Origin: Pelagibius sp965227505
Lineage (GTDB): Bacteria > Pseudomonadota > Alphaproteobacteria > Kiloniellales > Kiloniellaceae
Assembly (NCBI RefSeq): GCF_965227505.1
Contig: NZ_OZ245757.1
Coordinates: 1,798,001-1,862,000 of the forward strand
DNA length: 64,000 nt
Direction: 5' to 3'
In this document: piece after piece, positions 44,331 through 54,371 of the stretch
How the letters are laid out: each line of letters begins with the position of its first letter
Position numbering within the stretch: position 1 is the stretch's first letter
Program-made: the position numbers and the translations under genes
Notes under the pieces: model-generated
The model's input: only the letters and a program-made list of their open reading frames with translations
Told to the model about the DNA's origin: nothing
The model's database searches: none

Positions 44331-45281
44331 TCAGAAATGCGCCACGAGATCGAAGTAGACCCGGTAGTCGAAGATCGTATCGTCCTTGTCGGTGATCGGT
44401 GTCTCCGCACCCAGTCCGAACTGGAAGTTGTCGGTCAAGCGGTAGCGGGCGCCGCCGCCGATGGTCACGGTGGTGTCGCGGTCCTCGCTGCCGAAGTTGA
44501 GGACATCGACGCCGTCGAGGTCGCCCAGCGCTCCGGTCAGGCGGTCGGCGTTGTCGAAGGCAGTAAAGCCGTTCAGTTCGACGATGGGAAACAGACCCGG
44601 CAGCACCTCGTAGTCGGCATGCAGGGAGTAATGCAGGATCGAGGTGTCCTCGTCGGGGTCCAGCGCGAAGTTTGCGCCGAAGCTGGCCTGCAGACCGAAA
44701 TCCCCGAAGGCGCGCGCGGCGGTTATGAAGGGGTTGAGAAAGCCATCGCCGTTCCCCTGCAGTTCGATCCCGCCCGTATCGAGATCGTGGATCGGAATCT
44801 CGTAGCGCAGGCCCGCCGTGAGAATGCCCTCGTTCTCCGGGTCCGACAGGATCGCGTACTTGAAGCCGAGGGCGATGTTCGCGAAGCCGTCCGTATCGGG
44901 CAGCGTTTCGTCGAAGTCGAAATCGACGTAGCCGTCCTTGGTGGCGATGAAGCCAAGCCGCTCAGTGATCGCCAGACGAAGCTGCAGCGCGACCAGGTTG
45001 ACGTCGCCGCCGTCGGTGACGAAATCCTCGGGCAGCCGGTGATAGAAGTAAACGGCCCGCGCCTCGGTGGTGATGTAAGGCGTTTCGTTGAAGATCGGAT
45101 TGGTCAGCGGCGGCACATAGCGGCTGTGACGGCCTTCGCCCAACGACCCCTCGAGATCCAGACCGAGAAATCCGCCGCCGTTGTCCTCGGCGGCAAGCGG
45201 CCCGGCAAGGCCAAAGGTCAGACCGAGAGCGGCAACCGCGACGGCCCTTCTGGCATGCACAAATACTGTAGGAAACATCAT
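44331..45281 (-). CDS. Outer-membrane beta-barrel-like protein
   Basis: 316 aa. Signal peptide ARRAVAVAALGLTFGLAGPLAAE. Alternating hydrophobic beta-strand pattern and a terminal YRVYFDLVAHF with C-terminal Phe, as in outer-membrane barrels. Repeated short strands such as YGTVGFFNI-like and YGGGARYRLTDNFQFG. No family name recognised. Divergent from the WYL regulator across a 293-bp region containing operator copy 2. Confidence 0.65.
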   Translation of the reverse strand: MMFPTVFVHARRAVAVAALGLTFGLAGPLAAEDNGGGFLGLDLEGSLGEGRHSRYVPPLTNPIFNETPYITTEARAVYFYHRLPEDFVTDGGDVNLVALQLRLAITERLGFIATKDGYVDFDFDETLPDTDGFANIALGFKYAILSDPENEGILTAGLRYEIPIHDLDTGGIELQGNGDGFLNPFITAARAFGDFGLQASFGANFALDPDEDTSILHYSLHADYEVLPGLFPIVELNGFTAFDNADRLTGALGDLDGVDVLNFGSEDRDTTVTIGGGARYRLTDNFQFGLGAETPITDKDDTIFDYRVYFDLVAHF

Positions 45282-45520
45282 CCCCTCTTTCGTTGATGGA
45301 CTGCGGGGATGCTGTAGCCGCCTCCCTGGTTCCGGGCATTGACCTGGAGCGGATTCCTAGGACAAAAGGCAGCGGCAAATCGTCGCAAAGCGCGCGAAAA
45401 ACATGCTCCCGTGATCGCGCGCTTTCGGGACGCCGTCAGGACGCCGCCCGGCGAGAAGAAGATCGGAAAGCCGCGCGCGTCCAATTGATCGTATGCAAAT
45501 GAATTGGACTAAAACGCTCC

Positions 45521-45540
45521 TGACAACATGCTGTCAGCAT
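45521..45540. promoter_or_regulatory. Putative operator, copy 2 (upstream of WYL regulator)
   Basis: TGACAACATGCTGTCAGCAT, ends 34 nt before the regulator's ATG. It lies in the divergent region shared with the outer-membrane-like gene. A candidate promoter TTGATC-17-ACTAAA (45485-45513) ends just upstream, so binding would block it. Confidence 0.6.
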
Positions 45541-45574
45541 GCTTTTGTTAGGCTGTCTGTCAGGAGGAGACAGT

Positions 45575-46294
45575 ATGCGCCGTGCCGACCGTTTGTTTCA
45601 GATTGTTCAGGAGCTTCGCCGCCACAAGCTGGTGACAGCCAAACGGCTGGCCGACACCCTGGAAGTGTCGGAGCGCACGATCTACCGGGATATCCGGGAT
45701 CTGGCGGCCTCCGGCGTTCCGATCGAGGGCGAGGCCGGGGTTGGCTACGTGCTGCAGCGCGGCTTCGACCTGCCGCCGCTGATGTTCACGGAGGAGGAGA
45801 TCGAGGCCCTGGTGCTGGGTGCGCGCATCATCGAATCCTGGGCCGACCCGGCGCTCGCCAAGGCCGCCGCCGACGTCGTTGCCAAGGTACAGGCGGTCTT
45901 GCCGGAGAGTCTGCGCGAACAGGTCGAGCGCACGCCCCTCGCGGCCCCGGCAGACCACATGGCGGCGCCCCTCAGCGTCGATGCCGCGGCCATCCGTGCG
46001 GCCCTGCGCAACCGGCGCAAGCTCTATTTCCACTACGTGACGGCGGAGGGCCGTGCCAGCGAGCGGGCGGTGCGCCCCCTTGCGCTGGCCTTCTACGGCC
46101 CGGTCTGGCTGCTGATCGCCTGGTGCGAGCTGCGCGACGACTTCCGCGCCTTCCGCCTGGACCGCATGCACGAGATGTCCGTGCTGGAGGAGCGCTTCGC
46201 CGAGGAGCGCGGCAAGACGCTGCACGACTTCGTGGTGGCCGATCGCGCCCGCCAGCGCGACCGCCGGGCGTGCCCCACCCCCTTGCCGGCCTGA
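45575..46294 (+). CDS. YafY-family HTH/WYL transcriptional regulator
   Basis: 239 aa from ATG at 45575, with AGGAGGAGA just upstream. N-terminal winged HTH (DRLFQIVQELRRHKLVTAKRLADTLEVSERTIYRDIRDLAASG) followed by a WYL ligand domain (RRKLYFHYVTAEG to LAWCELRDDFRAFRLDRM). YafY-type regulators bind a small ligand or effector at the WYL domain. The ORF is autoregulation-ready because an identical operator is upstream. Confidence 0.9.
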   Translation: MRRADRLFQIVQELRRHKLVTAKRLADTLEVSERTIYRDIRDLAASGVPIEGEAGVGYVLQRGFDLPPLMFTEEEIEALVLGARIIESWADPALAKAAADVVAKVQAVLPESLREQVERTPLAAPADHMAAPLSVDAAAIRAALRNRRKLYFHYVTAEGRASERAVRPLALAFYGPVWLLIAWCELRDDFRAFRLDRMHEMSVLEERFAEERGKTLHDFVVADRARQRDRRACPTPLPA

Positions 46295-46300
46295 CCCCAG

Positions 46301-46330
46301 AAGAAAAGAAGCCGGACCCAAGGGCCCGGC
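46301..46330 (-). terminator. Terminator of the chemoreceptor gene
   Basis: Minus strand: GCCGGGCCC/GGGTCCGGC stem (one G-U) followed by TTCTTTTCTT. Lies between converging stop codons of the WYL regulator and chemoreceptor. Confidence 0.7.
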
Positions 46331-46413
46331 CTCTGCTGCAGGAATCAGGACGGTGTTTCTACCGCCCGGCGCATGTGGGGAAGATGCGTCCTGCGCGCGT
46401 CCCACCCCCCGCT

Positions 46414-47907
46414 TTAAGCTGCTTCCATGGTCTTCAGGAAGTCGGCGACGTAACCCTCCAGGGACTCCGCCTGAGAGGAGAGTTCTCCGGCCGCCTGAAG
46501 GACATCCTTCGACATCCGCTCGGTCTCGCCGGTGGCCTGGGAGACGGCGGAGATGTTCTGGTTCACCTCCTGCGTGGCGGCGCCCTGCTCCTCCACCGCC
46601 GAAGCGATGGCGGTGGTCACGGAGTTGATCTCCTCGATCGTCTTGGTGATCTCCGTGATGCCGGACACGGCCGAGCCGGTCGCGCCCTGGATCTCGCCGA
46701 TCTGCTGGGCGATCTGCTCGGTGGCCTTGGCGGTCTGGTTGGCCAGCGCTTTCACCTCGCTCGCCACCACGGCGAAGCCCTTGCCGGCTTCGCCGGCGCG
46801 CGCCGCCTCGATGGTGGCGTTCAGGGCCAGCAGGTTGGTCTGCTCGGCAATGTCCTGGATCATGCTGACGACCGTGCCGATGCTCTCGGCAGAGGTTGCC
46901 AGACCGTTGATCATCTTGCTCGCTTCCTGGGCCGAGTTCACCGCCGACTGAGCGATCTCGGTCGAGTGGGTGATCTGCCGCGAGATCTCCGAGATCGAAC
47001 TGCTCAACTCCTCCGAGGCGGAGGCGACGGTGGAGGTACGCGTCGAGGTCTCGTCCGCGGTTGCCGTCAGCGAGTTGGCTGAAGACTGCATTTCCGCCGA
47101 GGCCGCGGACACCGCCGAAACCACCGAGGAGACGTTGTCGGCCAGGCGGACGTTCTGGGTCACCACCGACCAGCAGATCATCGGCGCCAGGTACTCGCCG
47201 TCGTCGTCCATGATGGCCGCGACCTGCAGGTCGAGCTTTTCCTCGCCCAAAGTGATGATGGCCCGGTGCGGCAGGTTGCTGGGATCGGCCAGCAGGCCGC
47301 GCTGATGCGCCGGGTTCTTATGGAAGATGTCGATGCACTTGCCATGCAGTTCCTCCGGCGGCACCGGCAGGAGGTTGCGCAGCGGCTTCAGGGTTTCGAT
47401 ACTGGTCTTGTTGATGTAGGTGATCTCCAGGGTTTCCTTGTCCGCCAGCATCACGTTGACGGGCATCTCGTCCAGCATCTTCATCAGCTTTGCGGTCTCG
47501 CGTTCCTGCTTGACCTGCTGGGTCACCACGCTCCAGGTCAGCATCGGGCCGATGTAGGTGCCCTTGTCGTCATAGAGCGCCGTCACCAACAGATCGAGCC
47601 ACTCACCGCCGACCGAGATCTTGGTCGTGAAGGGCAGATTGCTCGGGTCGGAGAGAAGCTGACGCTGATGCGCCGGGTTCTTGTGAAAGACGTCGACTGA
47701 CTGACCGACGATCTCCTCCGCAGGCACAGGCAAGGCGTGCTGAATGCCCTTCAGCGCTTCTATCGAAGAGCTGTTCGCGTAGGTGATCGTGAAGTCCTTG
47801 AGATCGCAGAGCATCACGCTGACCGGCATATTGTCGACCATCTGCTTGTGAATGCTGCTGCCGGAAGATCCCCCCGCGGAGGTCCCCTTCAACCACTTGA
47901 TTGCCAT
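46414..47907 (-). CDS. Soluble methyl-accepting chemotaxis protein with two PAS domains
   Basis: 497 aa. Two similar PAS-type repeats (~18-130 and ~145-255) share MPVSVMLCDLKDFTITYAN/MPVNVMLADKETLEITYIN and DVFHKNPAHQRQLL/DIFHKNPAHQRGLL. The C-terminal MA signalling domain has the tip EQTNLLALNATIEAARAGEAGKGFAVVA. No transmembrane segment or periplasmic domain, so a cytosolic sensor. The duplicated PAS with FHKNPAHQR (a known feature of energy/redox PAS-MCPs) is notable. Confidence 0.92.
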   Translation of the reverse strand: MAIKWLKGTSAGGSSGSSIHKQMVDNMPVSVMLCDLKDFTITYANSSSIEALKGIQHALPVPAEEIVGQSVDVFHKNPAHQRQLLSDPSNLPFTTKISVGGEWLDLLVTALYDDKGTYIGPMLTWSVVTQQVKQERETAKLMKMLDEMPVNVMLADKETLEITYINKTSIETLKPLRNLLPVPPEELHGKCIDIFHKNPAHQRGLLADPSNLPHRAIITLGEEKLDLQVAAIMDDDGEYLAPMICWSVVTQNVRLADNVSSVVSAVSAASAEMQSSANSLTATADETSTRTSTVASASEELSSSISEISRQITHSTEIAQSAVNSAQEASKMINGLATSAESIGTVVSMIQDIAEQTNLLALNATIEAARAGEAGKGFAVVASEVKALANQTAKATEQIAQQIGEIQGATGSAVSGITEITKTIEEINSVTTAIASAVEEQGAATQEVNQNISAVSQATGETERMSKDVLQAAGELSSQAESLEGYVADFLKTMEAA

Positions 47908-48603
47908 AGCTCACCCAATTCTTTTAGCGAATGCTCACATGTACGGTTTCGCTATATAAACACAGCATCCGTATTCTTTTCGTTAACTCAGATTGTCGTA
48001 CTGACGATATAAATCAGGAAAATCAGGCTATCAGTGGTTGAAGCTAATCAAGGCGGCGGCATTCGCGCCGAAGCCTTAGGGCCCAGGACCCCGCGGGCTT
48101 CGCAGAGGCCGGCGGCGTTGCCGCCGGTTCCGCGTTCAGCCGCGGAAAGGCCTGCATCTCCCGGCGGGCCGGGCTGAAGACATCTAAGATGATCGGATCG
48201 GCCGCGGCGCGGGGCGCTTTGTCCCGCTCCGCTCCGGGGTCTCGACCGGCGCCGTACCACCCGGTCATCCCACAGCCATAGGAGAATGGGCAGCTTGGCC
48301 CGCCGCCCGGGCATCGGCCAGTCGCGGCGGATTTCACGGCGGCGCTCGGCTTTCGCACCTGGCACGGATGACGGGGACGGGCACTGGGATGGGCACTGGG
48401 ATGGGGGGGGGCAGGTCGCGGCACACCAATGATCGATGGGTCCGCCATCCTCCCGGTTCACCCTCGAGCCCTTCCACGCGCTCCTACCCGGAGCTGTCCA
48501 GACCAGCGGAAGGCCCACCGCCCAAGGCCTTGGCGGTGGCGCGCCTCCGGCCTAAACTCCGCCGCGTTTCACTCCGCCCCGCCGCGACAATAGGACTGCC
48601 GTC
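47908..48603. other. Intergenic region MCP / fumC
   Basis: Nearly 700 bp. Minus frames over 48044-48518 (up to 156 codons) are Arg/Pro/Ala-rich, with no recognised family, and I do not call them. The stretch 48371-48418 is G-rich with GGGCACTGGGAT repeats. The left 150 bp are AT-richer and probably carry the chemoreceptor promoter. Confidence 0.45.
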
Positions 48604-50004
<1,401 letters not shown>

Positions 50005-50020
50005 TGGGCAGCAAGGCCTG

Positions 50021-50287
50021 ATGGCGGGCAACGGCGAAGGGTCTGCGGACCCAGGGGCGCGGCTTCGCAAACACTCGGTGAAGCTGTCCGGGCACAGCAC
50101 CTCGCTGTCCCTGGAAGGAGTGTATTGGGACGCCTTGCGCAGCGTTGCGGAGAGCAGCGGGCTTTCGGTGACGCGGCTGATCGAGCGGATCGACCGCCAG
50201 CGCAGCGGCAACCTGTCTTCGGCCGTAAGGGTCTATCTGCTCCGCTACTACCAGGAGCGGGCCGGCGCGGAGTCGCCGAAAGAGTGA
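50021..50287 (+). CDS. Ribbon-helix-helix protein (RHH_4-like)
   Basis: 88 aa from ATG at 50021. KHSVKLSGHSTSLSLEGVYWDALRSVAESSGLSVTRLIERIDRQRSGNLSSAVRVYLLRYY matches the RHH_4 (PF13467) pattern, as I remember it. Typical DNA-binding regulator or small domain of unknown target. Co-oriented with fumC. Confidence 0.85.
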   Translation: MAGNGEGSADPGARLRKHSVKLSGHSTSLSLEGVYWDALRSVAESSGLSVTRLIERIDRQRSGNLSSAVRVYLLRYYQERAGAESPKE

Positions 50288-50294
50288 GGGGCAA

Positions 50295-50345
50295 AGTAGC
50301 TGGGTGGGCGGAGTAACTGTGTGGGCGGAGTAGCTGGGCGGGCGG
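50295..50345. repeat. Three tandem 17-bp units
   Basis: AGTAGCTGGGTGGGCGG, AGTAACTGTGTGGGCGG and AGTAGCTGGGCGGGCGG fill the space between the RHH stop and the AsmA stop. Confidence 0.85.
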
Positions 50346-50346
50346 C

Positions 50347-53300
50347 TTAACCGCCCAGGCCCTGCAGCAGGTTCTTCAGACCTTCCTTGAGAATGTCTTC
50401 AGGTTTCGGCGGCCTCTGCGGTTGAGGCGGCGCCTCGGGCTCGAACTGCTGCGCCGAGGGTGCGTCCTCTGGAACAGAACCGCCGGCCCCGCTGCCGCTC
50501 TGCGAGGAATCGTCGCGGCGCCGGAAGGGTTCGCCGCCGATGCTGATGTTCGGGCGGTCGAGATCGCCGCGCAGCTTCGCCGTCAGATAGGCCGTCTGCG
50601 GATCGCTGTCCCGGAATACATCGGTCTGACTGTCCAGCGTCCAGGTCGGCAGGTTCACCGTCGCGGCGGTCAGGGCCCGGGCGTTGCGGCCCTGCACACG
50701 GGTGTCCGTCGTCGTCAGCACCCCGTCCTCCACGACGAAGGTTCCGTCGACCTTCGACGGCGCCCCGGCGAAAGCGCTGAACAGCAGGGTCGTGCTGTCG
50801 CTGATGCCCCGGACCTCCTTCACCTTCTGGCCGAGGATGTCCAGGATCAAGGCGCCTGCCTGTTCCTCGGCCTTGGCCGCCACCGTCAGGGTGCCGTCGA
50901 TCTTGCCGCTGCCGTTCAGGCTGTTCACCAGAGCAGCTTCGCTGCCGCCCCTGGCATTGAGGCTGGTCTCCACCGTCAGCGGCCCCGAGACACGATCGCT
51001 GTCGGCCAGGTCGCGCAGCAGCGCCCTCAGGTCCATCTCGATCGCCGTAACGGCGGCCGCCACCTCCAGGCCACCGGGCGCCGTCTCGCGCGCATCCGCC
51101 TTGCCGGTCACGGAAAGGGCACCGCCAAAGGCCGTCGCAGTGAAGCGCTTGAGATCCAGCACGCCACCGCTGAGCGCCGCCTCCAGCTGCGCGTTGTCGA
51201 GCCGCGCGTTGTCCAGAAGAATGGCTGAGGACTGCAGTGCAACCTCGGCATCGACTTCGCGCAAGGCCGTCAGATCCAGGGGCTCCGTCGACCAGCGGCC
51301 CGCCTGCGCCGATGTGGTGCGGGCCCGCTCCGTGCCGCCGCCGCTGGCGCCGGCCGATGCGGCGCCCGCGCCGCCGGAACCGGCAGCGGCTGGCGCCGCC
51401 AGAGCCGCCAGCGGCAGGGCACCGGTCCGTAGATTAGCGGTGAGCCGCGGCCGTTCGCCCTCCAGGGCCAGGGCGAGATCGCCGCTCAGATCGACACCGG
51501 CGAGCGTTCCGCCGAGCTGTGAGAGCGCCACCGACTGCGGCGCCGCGGACAGCTGGCCCTTCAGGTCTGCGGGGCCGAGGCCGGCAGGGACTTTCTCACC
51601 CGGCAGCATTTCCCGCAGCAACACCGTCAGGTCCGGGTGACTTGCCTCCAGCCCCGCCTCCACGCGCGGCATGCCGGCGCCCAGCTCGGCCGTCCCCGCG
51701 GCGCGCAGACTGCCGCCGAGCGCCGAGAGACGCTGATCGAAGCGCAGACGCTCGGGCGTGCCGTTGACGGCGCCCGACAGGGTGAAAGCCTCCAGCGGCG
51801 GCGGCCCGTCGATCGGCAGGGCCAGGGCCTTGGCCAGGCGTGACAGCGAAGCAACCGAAACATCGAGCGAACCGTCGAAGGACGGGCTGCGGCCGACATT
51901 GGCGAGGCTGCCCGCGAAACTGGCCCGCGAGCCCGCGAGGTCCATCAGCGAGGCTTCGCGCACGACCATGCCGCCCTGCTGCAGTGTGGCGTCGAGGCGC
52001 AGGCCGTTGAGGGCGAGCCCCTGGTAGGTCAGCGCCCCGACCCTGATGTCGAGGTTCGCATCGAAGCCATCAAGGATGGCGAGACCTGCGGGGGCCGCCG
52101 GCTCCGGCGAAGCTTGGGTACTCGTCTGGGCAGACTCAGCCGGCGCCCCGGCCGTTCCCTCCGCCGGCGCCTGCGGACTCGCCGGCGCCGGCGCCGCGCC
52201 TTCCTTCGGCAGATAGGCATCCAGGTTCAGCTTGTCGATCGACAGGCCCAAACCCAGCCCCGGCCGCTCGCGCAAGGCCAGCGCAATCCCGCCGGTGATC
52301 CGGCTGACATCGAGGCTCAGGTCCATGTCGCGCAGCGTCACCTGATCCGGCCCCAGGTCGACAGCAGTCGTCACCTCCATCTTGCGCAGCCGGTCCGTGG
52401 GCACTTCGTCGATTTCGACATCCAGCCAGGCCAGCAGGGCGCGCAGGTTGTCGGAACCGGCTTCCAACCGGCCACGGAAGCGCGGCACCTGCTCATCGCC
52501 GTCCAGTGCGCCGGCCAGCGCACCCTTCAGGGAGAACTCCGACCCCCCGGGCAGCGAGGCGGCAAGGTTTTCGACCGACAGGGTACCATCGTCGAGTCGT
52601 GCGGCTGCCGTGAGGCCGCGGGCGAACTGCCCCCGATAGACCACGGTATCGACGGCCAGATCGATCTCAGCCACGATGCCCGCCGGCAGCACAAAGCCGT
52701 CCGCATCGGCTGTTCCCGCGAGACCGTCCGGGCTTCCCGGCTGTGGTGCCGGGGCCGGCGGCGCCGTGGCCTGCGGATCGCTCTGCCCCGCCTGACCGGC
52801 ACCTTCCGATGAACCTGCCGTCATCTGCTCCATCAGACGATCGAGGTCCAGCCGGGTAGCGGAGAGCCGGGCGGCGATCTCGGGAACATCGCCGACGATG
52901 ACCTTGCCCTCTCCCTCCAGCGTCGTATCGCCGAGCCCCAGTTTCAGCGCGGCAGCTTCCGCTTCGCTGGGTCCGGCGGTGATTTCGCTCTCCACGCTGA
53001 AGGACTGGGCCAGAAGACCTTGCGCCGGTCCCGCCGGCGCATCGAGTTTCAGTACAGAGAGAAGGGCCGCCAGGTTCTCTCCTTCGCCTTGCAGCCGCCC
53101 TCTCAGCGTCCGCAGATCCTGGTGGCGCGAAACCGCGCCGGAGAAGGTCGCCGCGGCTGCCGCCTTCGGCAGTGTCAGTCCGATGGAAAAGGGGATCGCA
53201 CCTTGATCGCGCCAGCGTCCGAGGCTGAGATCGAACTCGCTTTCAACGCCCTGATAGACGGCCCGTCCGTTGGCGGCGAAGGGGCCGGCCAGGCTTTCGG

Positions 53301-53898
53301 CAGCCAGTTCCGCGTTCACGCCTGTCACCCGTTCTTCCAGCCCCGAAACGGCGTCGCGGTACACGAAGGTGCCGTCTTCGATGACGAAGCTGTCGACCCT
53401 GATCGTGTCCTCGCCGCCGGGGGATGACGGAGCGGGCGTCGGCGGAGGGACAGGCGTCGGCGCCTCTGCAGCAGGACCGGTCCCTTGTTCCGCAGCATCG
53501 CCGTCGGCCGGCGCGCGGAAGTCCCAGTTCCGCCGGCCGTCCGGCAAGACCTCGAGCACCACTTCCGGCTTCACCAGGGTCACCGTCTCGACGATAACCT
53601 GTTGTTGCAGCAAGGGAAAAAGCGCCACCTGAACGCGCAACTCTTCCAGCTGCACCATCGCATCTTCGCTGCCGCCCGCGATGTTGGCCAGGCTCACTTC
53701 GTTGGCGGAAAACGCCGGCGAGGGCAGCAACTGGAGATTCAAGTCGCCGACGATCTGAAGGTCGCGTCCGGTCAGCTTGCGGACTTCTTCGGCGATCCTG
53801 CCCTTTTCCGCATTCCAATCCCAGAAGCTGGGAAGAATCAACAAACCTGCGATCAGCAGGACGAAAAGGGCGACGACTGATAGGGCCAGCTTCTTCAA
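50347..53898 (-). CDS. AsmA family protein
   Basis: 1183 aa. N-terminal membrane anchor LALSVVALFVLLIAGLLILP, then AsmA start (WNAEKGRIAEEVRKLTGRDLQIVGDLNLQLLPSPAFSANEVSLAN). Long beta-rich region with repeated Ala/Gly-Pro-rich linkers (e.g. 375-395, 575-605), consistent with bridge-like lipid transfer proteins of this class. C-terminal disordered tail PPQPQRPPKPEDILKEGLKNLLQGLGG. Inner-membrane protein affecting outer-membrane biogenesis. Confidence 0.93.
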   Translation of the reverse strand: MKKLALSVVALFVLLIAGLLILPSFWDWNAEKGRIAEEVRKLTGRDLQIVGDLNLQLLPSPAFSANEVSLANIAGGSEDAMVQLEELRVQVALFPLLQQQVIVETVTLVKPEVVLEVLPDGRRNWDFRAPADGDAAEQGTGPAAEAPTPVPPPTPAPSSPGGEDTIRVDSFVIEDGTFVYRDAVSGLEERVTGVNAELAAESLAGPFAANGRAVYQGVESEFDLSLGRWRDQGAIPFSIGLTLPKAAAAATFSGAVSRHQDLRTLRGRLQGEGENLAALLSVLKLDAPAGPAQGLLAQSFSVESEITAGPSEAEAAALKLGLGDTTLEGEGKVIVGDVPEIAARLSATRLDLDRLMEQMTAGSSEGAGQAGQSDPQATAPPAPAPQPGSPDGLAGTADADGFVLPAGIVAEIDLAVDTVVYRGQFARGLTAAARLDDGTLSVENLAASLPGGSEFSLKGALAGALDGDEQVPRFRGRLEAGSDNLRALLAWLDVEIDEVPTDRLRKMEVTTAVDLGPDQVTLRDMDLSLDVSRITGGIALALRERPGLGLGLSIDKLNLDAYLPKEGAAPAPASPQAPAEGTAGAPAESAQTSTQASPEPAAPAGLAILDGFDANLDIRVGALTYQGLALNGLRLDATLQQGGMVVREASLMDLAGSRASFAGSLANVGRSPSFDGSLDVSVASLSRLAKALALPIDGPPPLEAFTLSGAVNGTPERLRFDQRLSALGGSLRAAGTAELGAGMPRVEAGLEASHPDLTVLLREMLPGEKVPAGLGPADLKGQLSAAPQSVALSQLGGTLAGVDLSGDLALALEGERPRLTANLRTGALPLAALAAPAAAGSGGAGAASAGASGGGTERARTTSAQAGRWSTEPLDLTALREVDAEVALQSSAILLDNARLDNAQLEAALSGGVLDLKRFTATAFGGALSVTGKADARETAPGGLEVAAAVTAIEMDLRALLRDLADSDRVSGPLTVETSLNARGGSEAALVNSLNGSGKIDGTLTVAAKAEEQAGALILDILGQKVKEVRGISDSTTLLFSAFAGAPSKVDGTFVVEDGVLTTTDTRVQGRNARALTAATVNLPTWTLDSQTDVFRDSDPQTAYLTAKLRGDLDRPNISIGGEPFRRRDDSSQSGSGAGGSVPEDAPSAQQFEPEAPPQPQRPPKPEDILKEGLKNLLQGLGG

Positions 53899-54142
53899 CA
53901 GCCTACCTCGCTATACGAAGACGCGTGTCTGAGATCTGGGCAGCGGAACCGCGACGGCGGGCATGCTGACCGGATCCATTCGTGTTACTAAAGGTGAGAG
54001 CATTGCAACGCCGTTCAATTCCGTTAAGCTACTTTTATCAGGTCACGGCGGCAAAGCCGAAGCCTGATTCGGACCGGACGGGCCAAAGGGTGCAATACCC
54101 AAGGGTCCGGCGAAACGCAGCCGGCGGATAGGTGGTAATCCA

Positions 54143-54301
54143 ATGGGCGAAATCATCGACCTGGATTCGTATCGCAGCGAACGACTGAAACGACAGCGCG
54201 AGGAACGCAGGCGCCGCCAGCGGCAGAAGCGCCCGGCTCCGGACGCCGGACAGATCGGCGAAAGAGCGGAGGCGGATCCGGCGAAGGACGAGCCGGTCTA
54301 G
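54143..54301 (+). CDS. Small DUF4169-like basic protein
   Basis: 52 aa: MGEIIDLDSYR followed by a Lys/Arg-rich helix (ERLKRQREERRRRQRQKR) and an acidic tail (AEADPAKDEPV). AGGTGG lies 7 nt upstream of the ATG. The first residues resemble DUF4169 proteins, which begin MxEIVNLxxxR; confirmation needs a profile search. Convergent with the ATPase gene at 54372. Confidence 0.55.
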   Translation: MGEIIDLDSYRSERLKRQREERRRRQRQKRPAPDAGQIGERAEADPAKDEPV

Positions 54302-54371
54302 ACGCATCCGGCGGTGCTCCCGCAGTTGTACGGTCGTTGCCGGATGCCCCTCGGGCAGATGACCCCTGTGA

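Noticed and set aside
48044..48518. Two minus frames between MCP and fumC
   Set aside because: Arg/Pro-rich, mutually overlapping, no recognised family or ribosome site.
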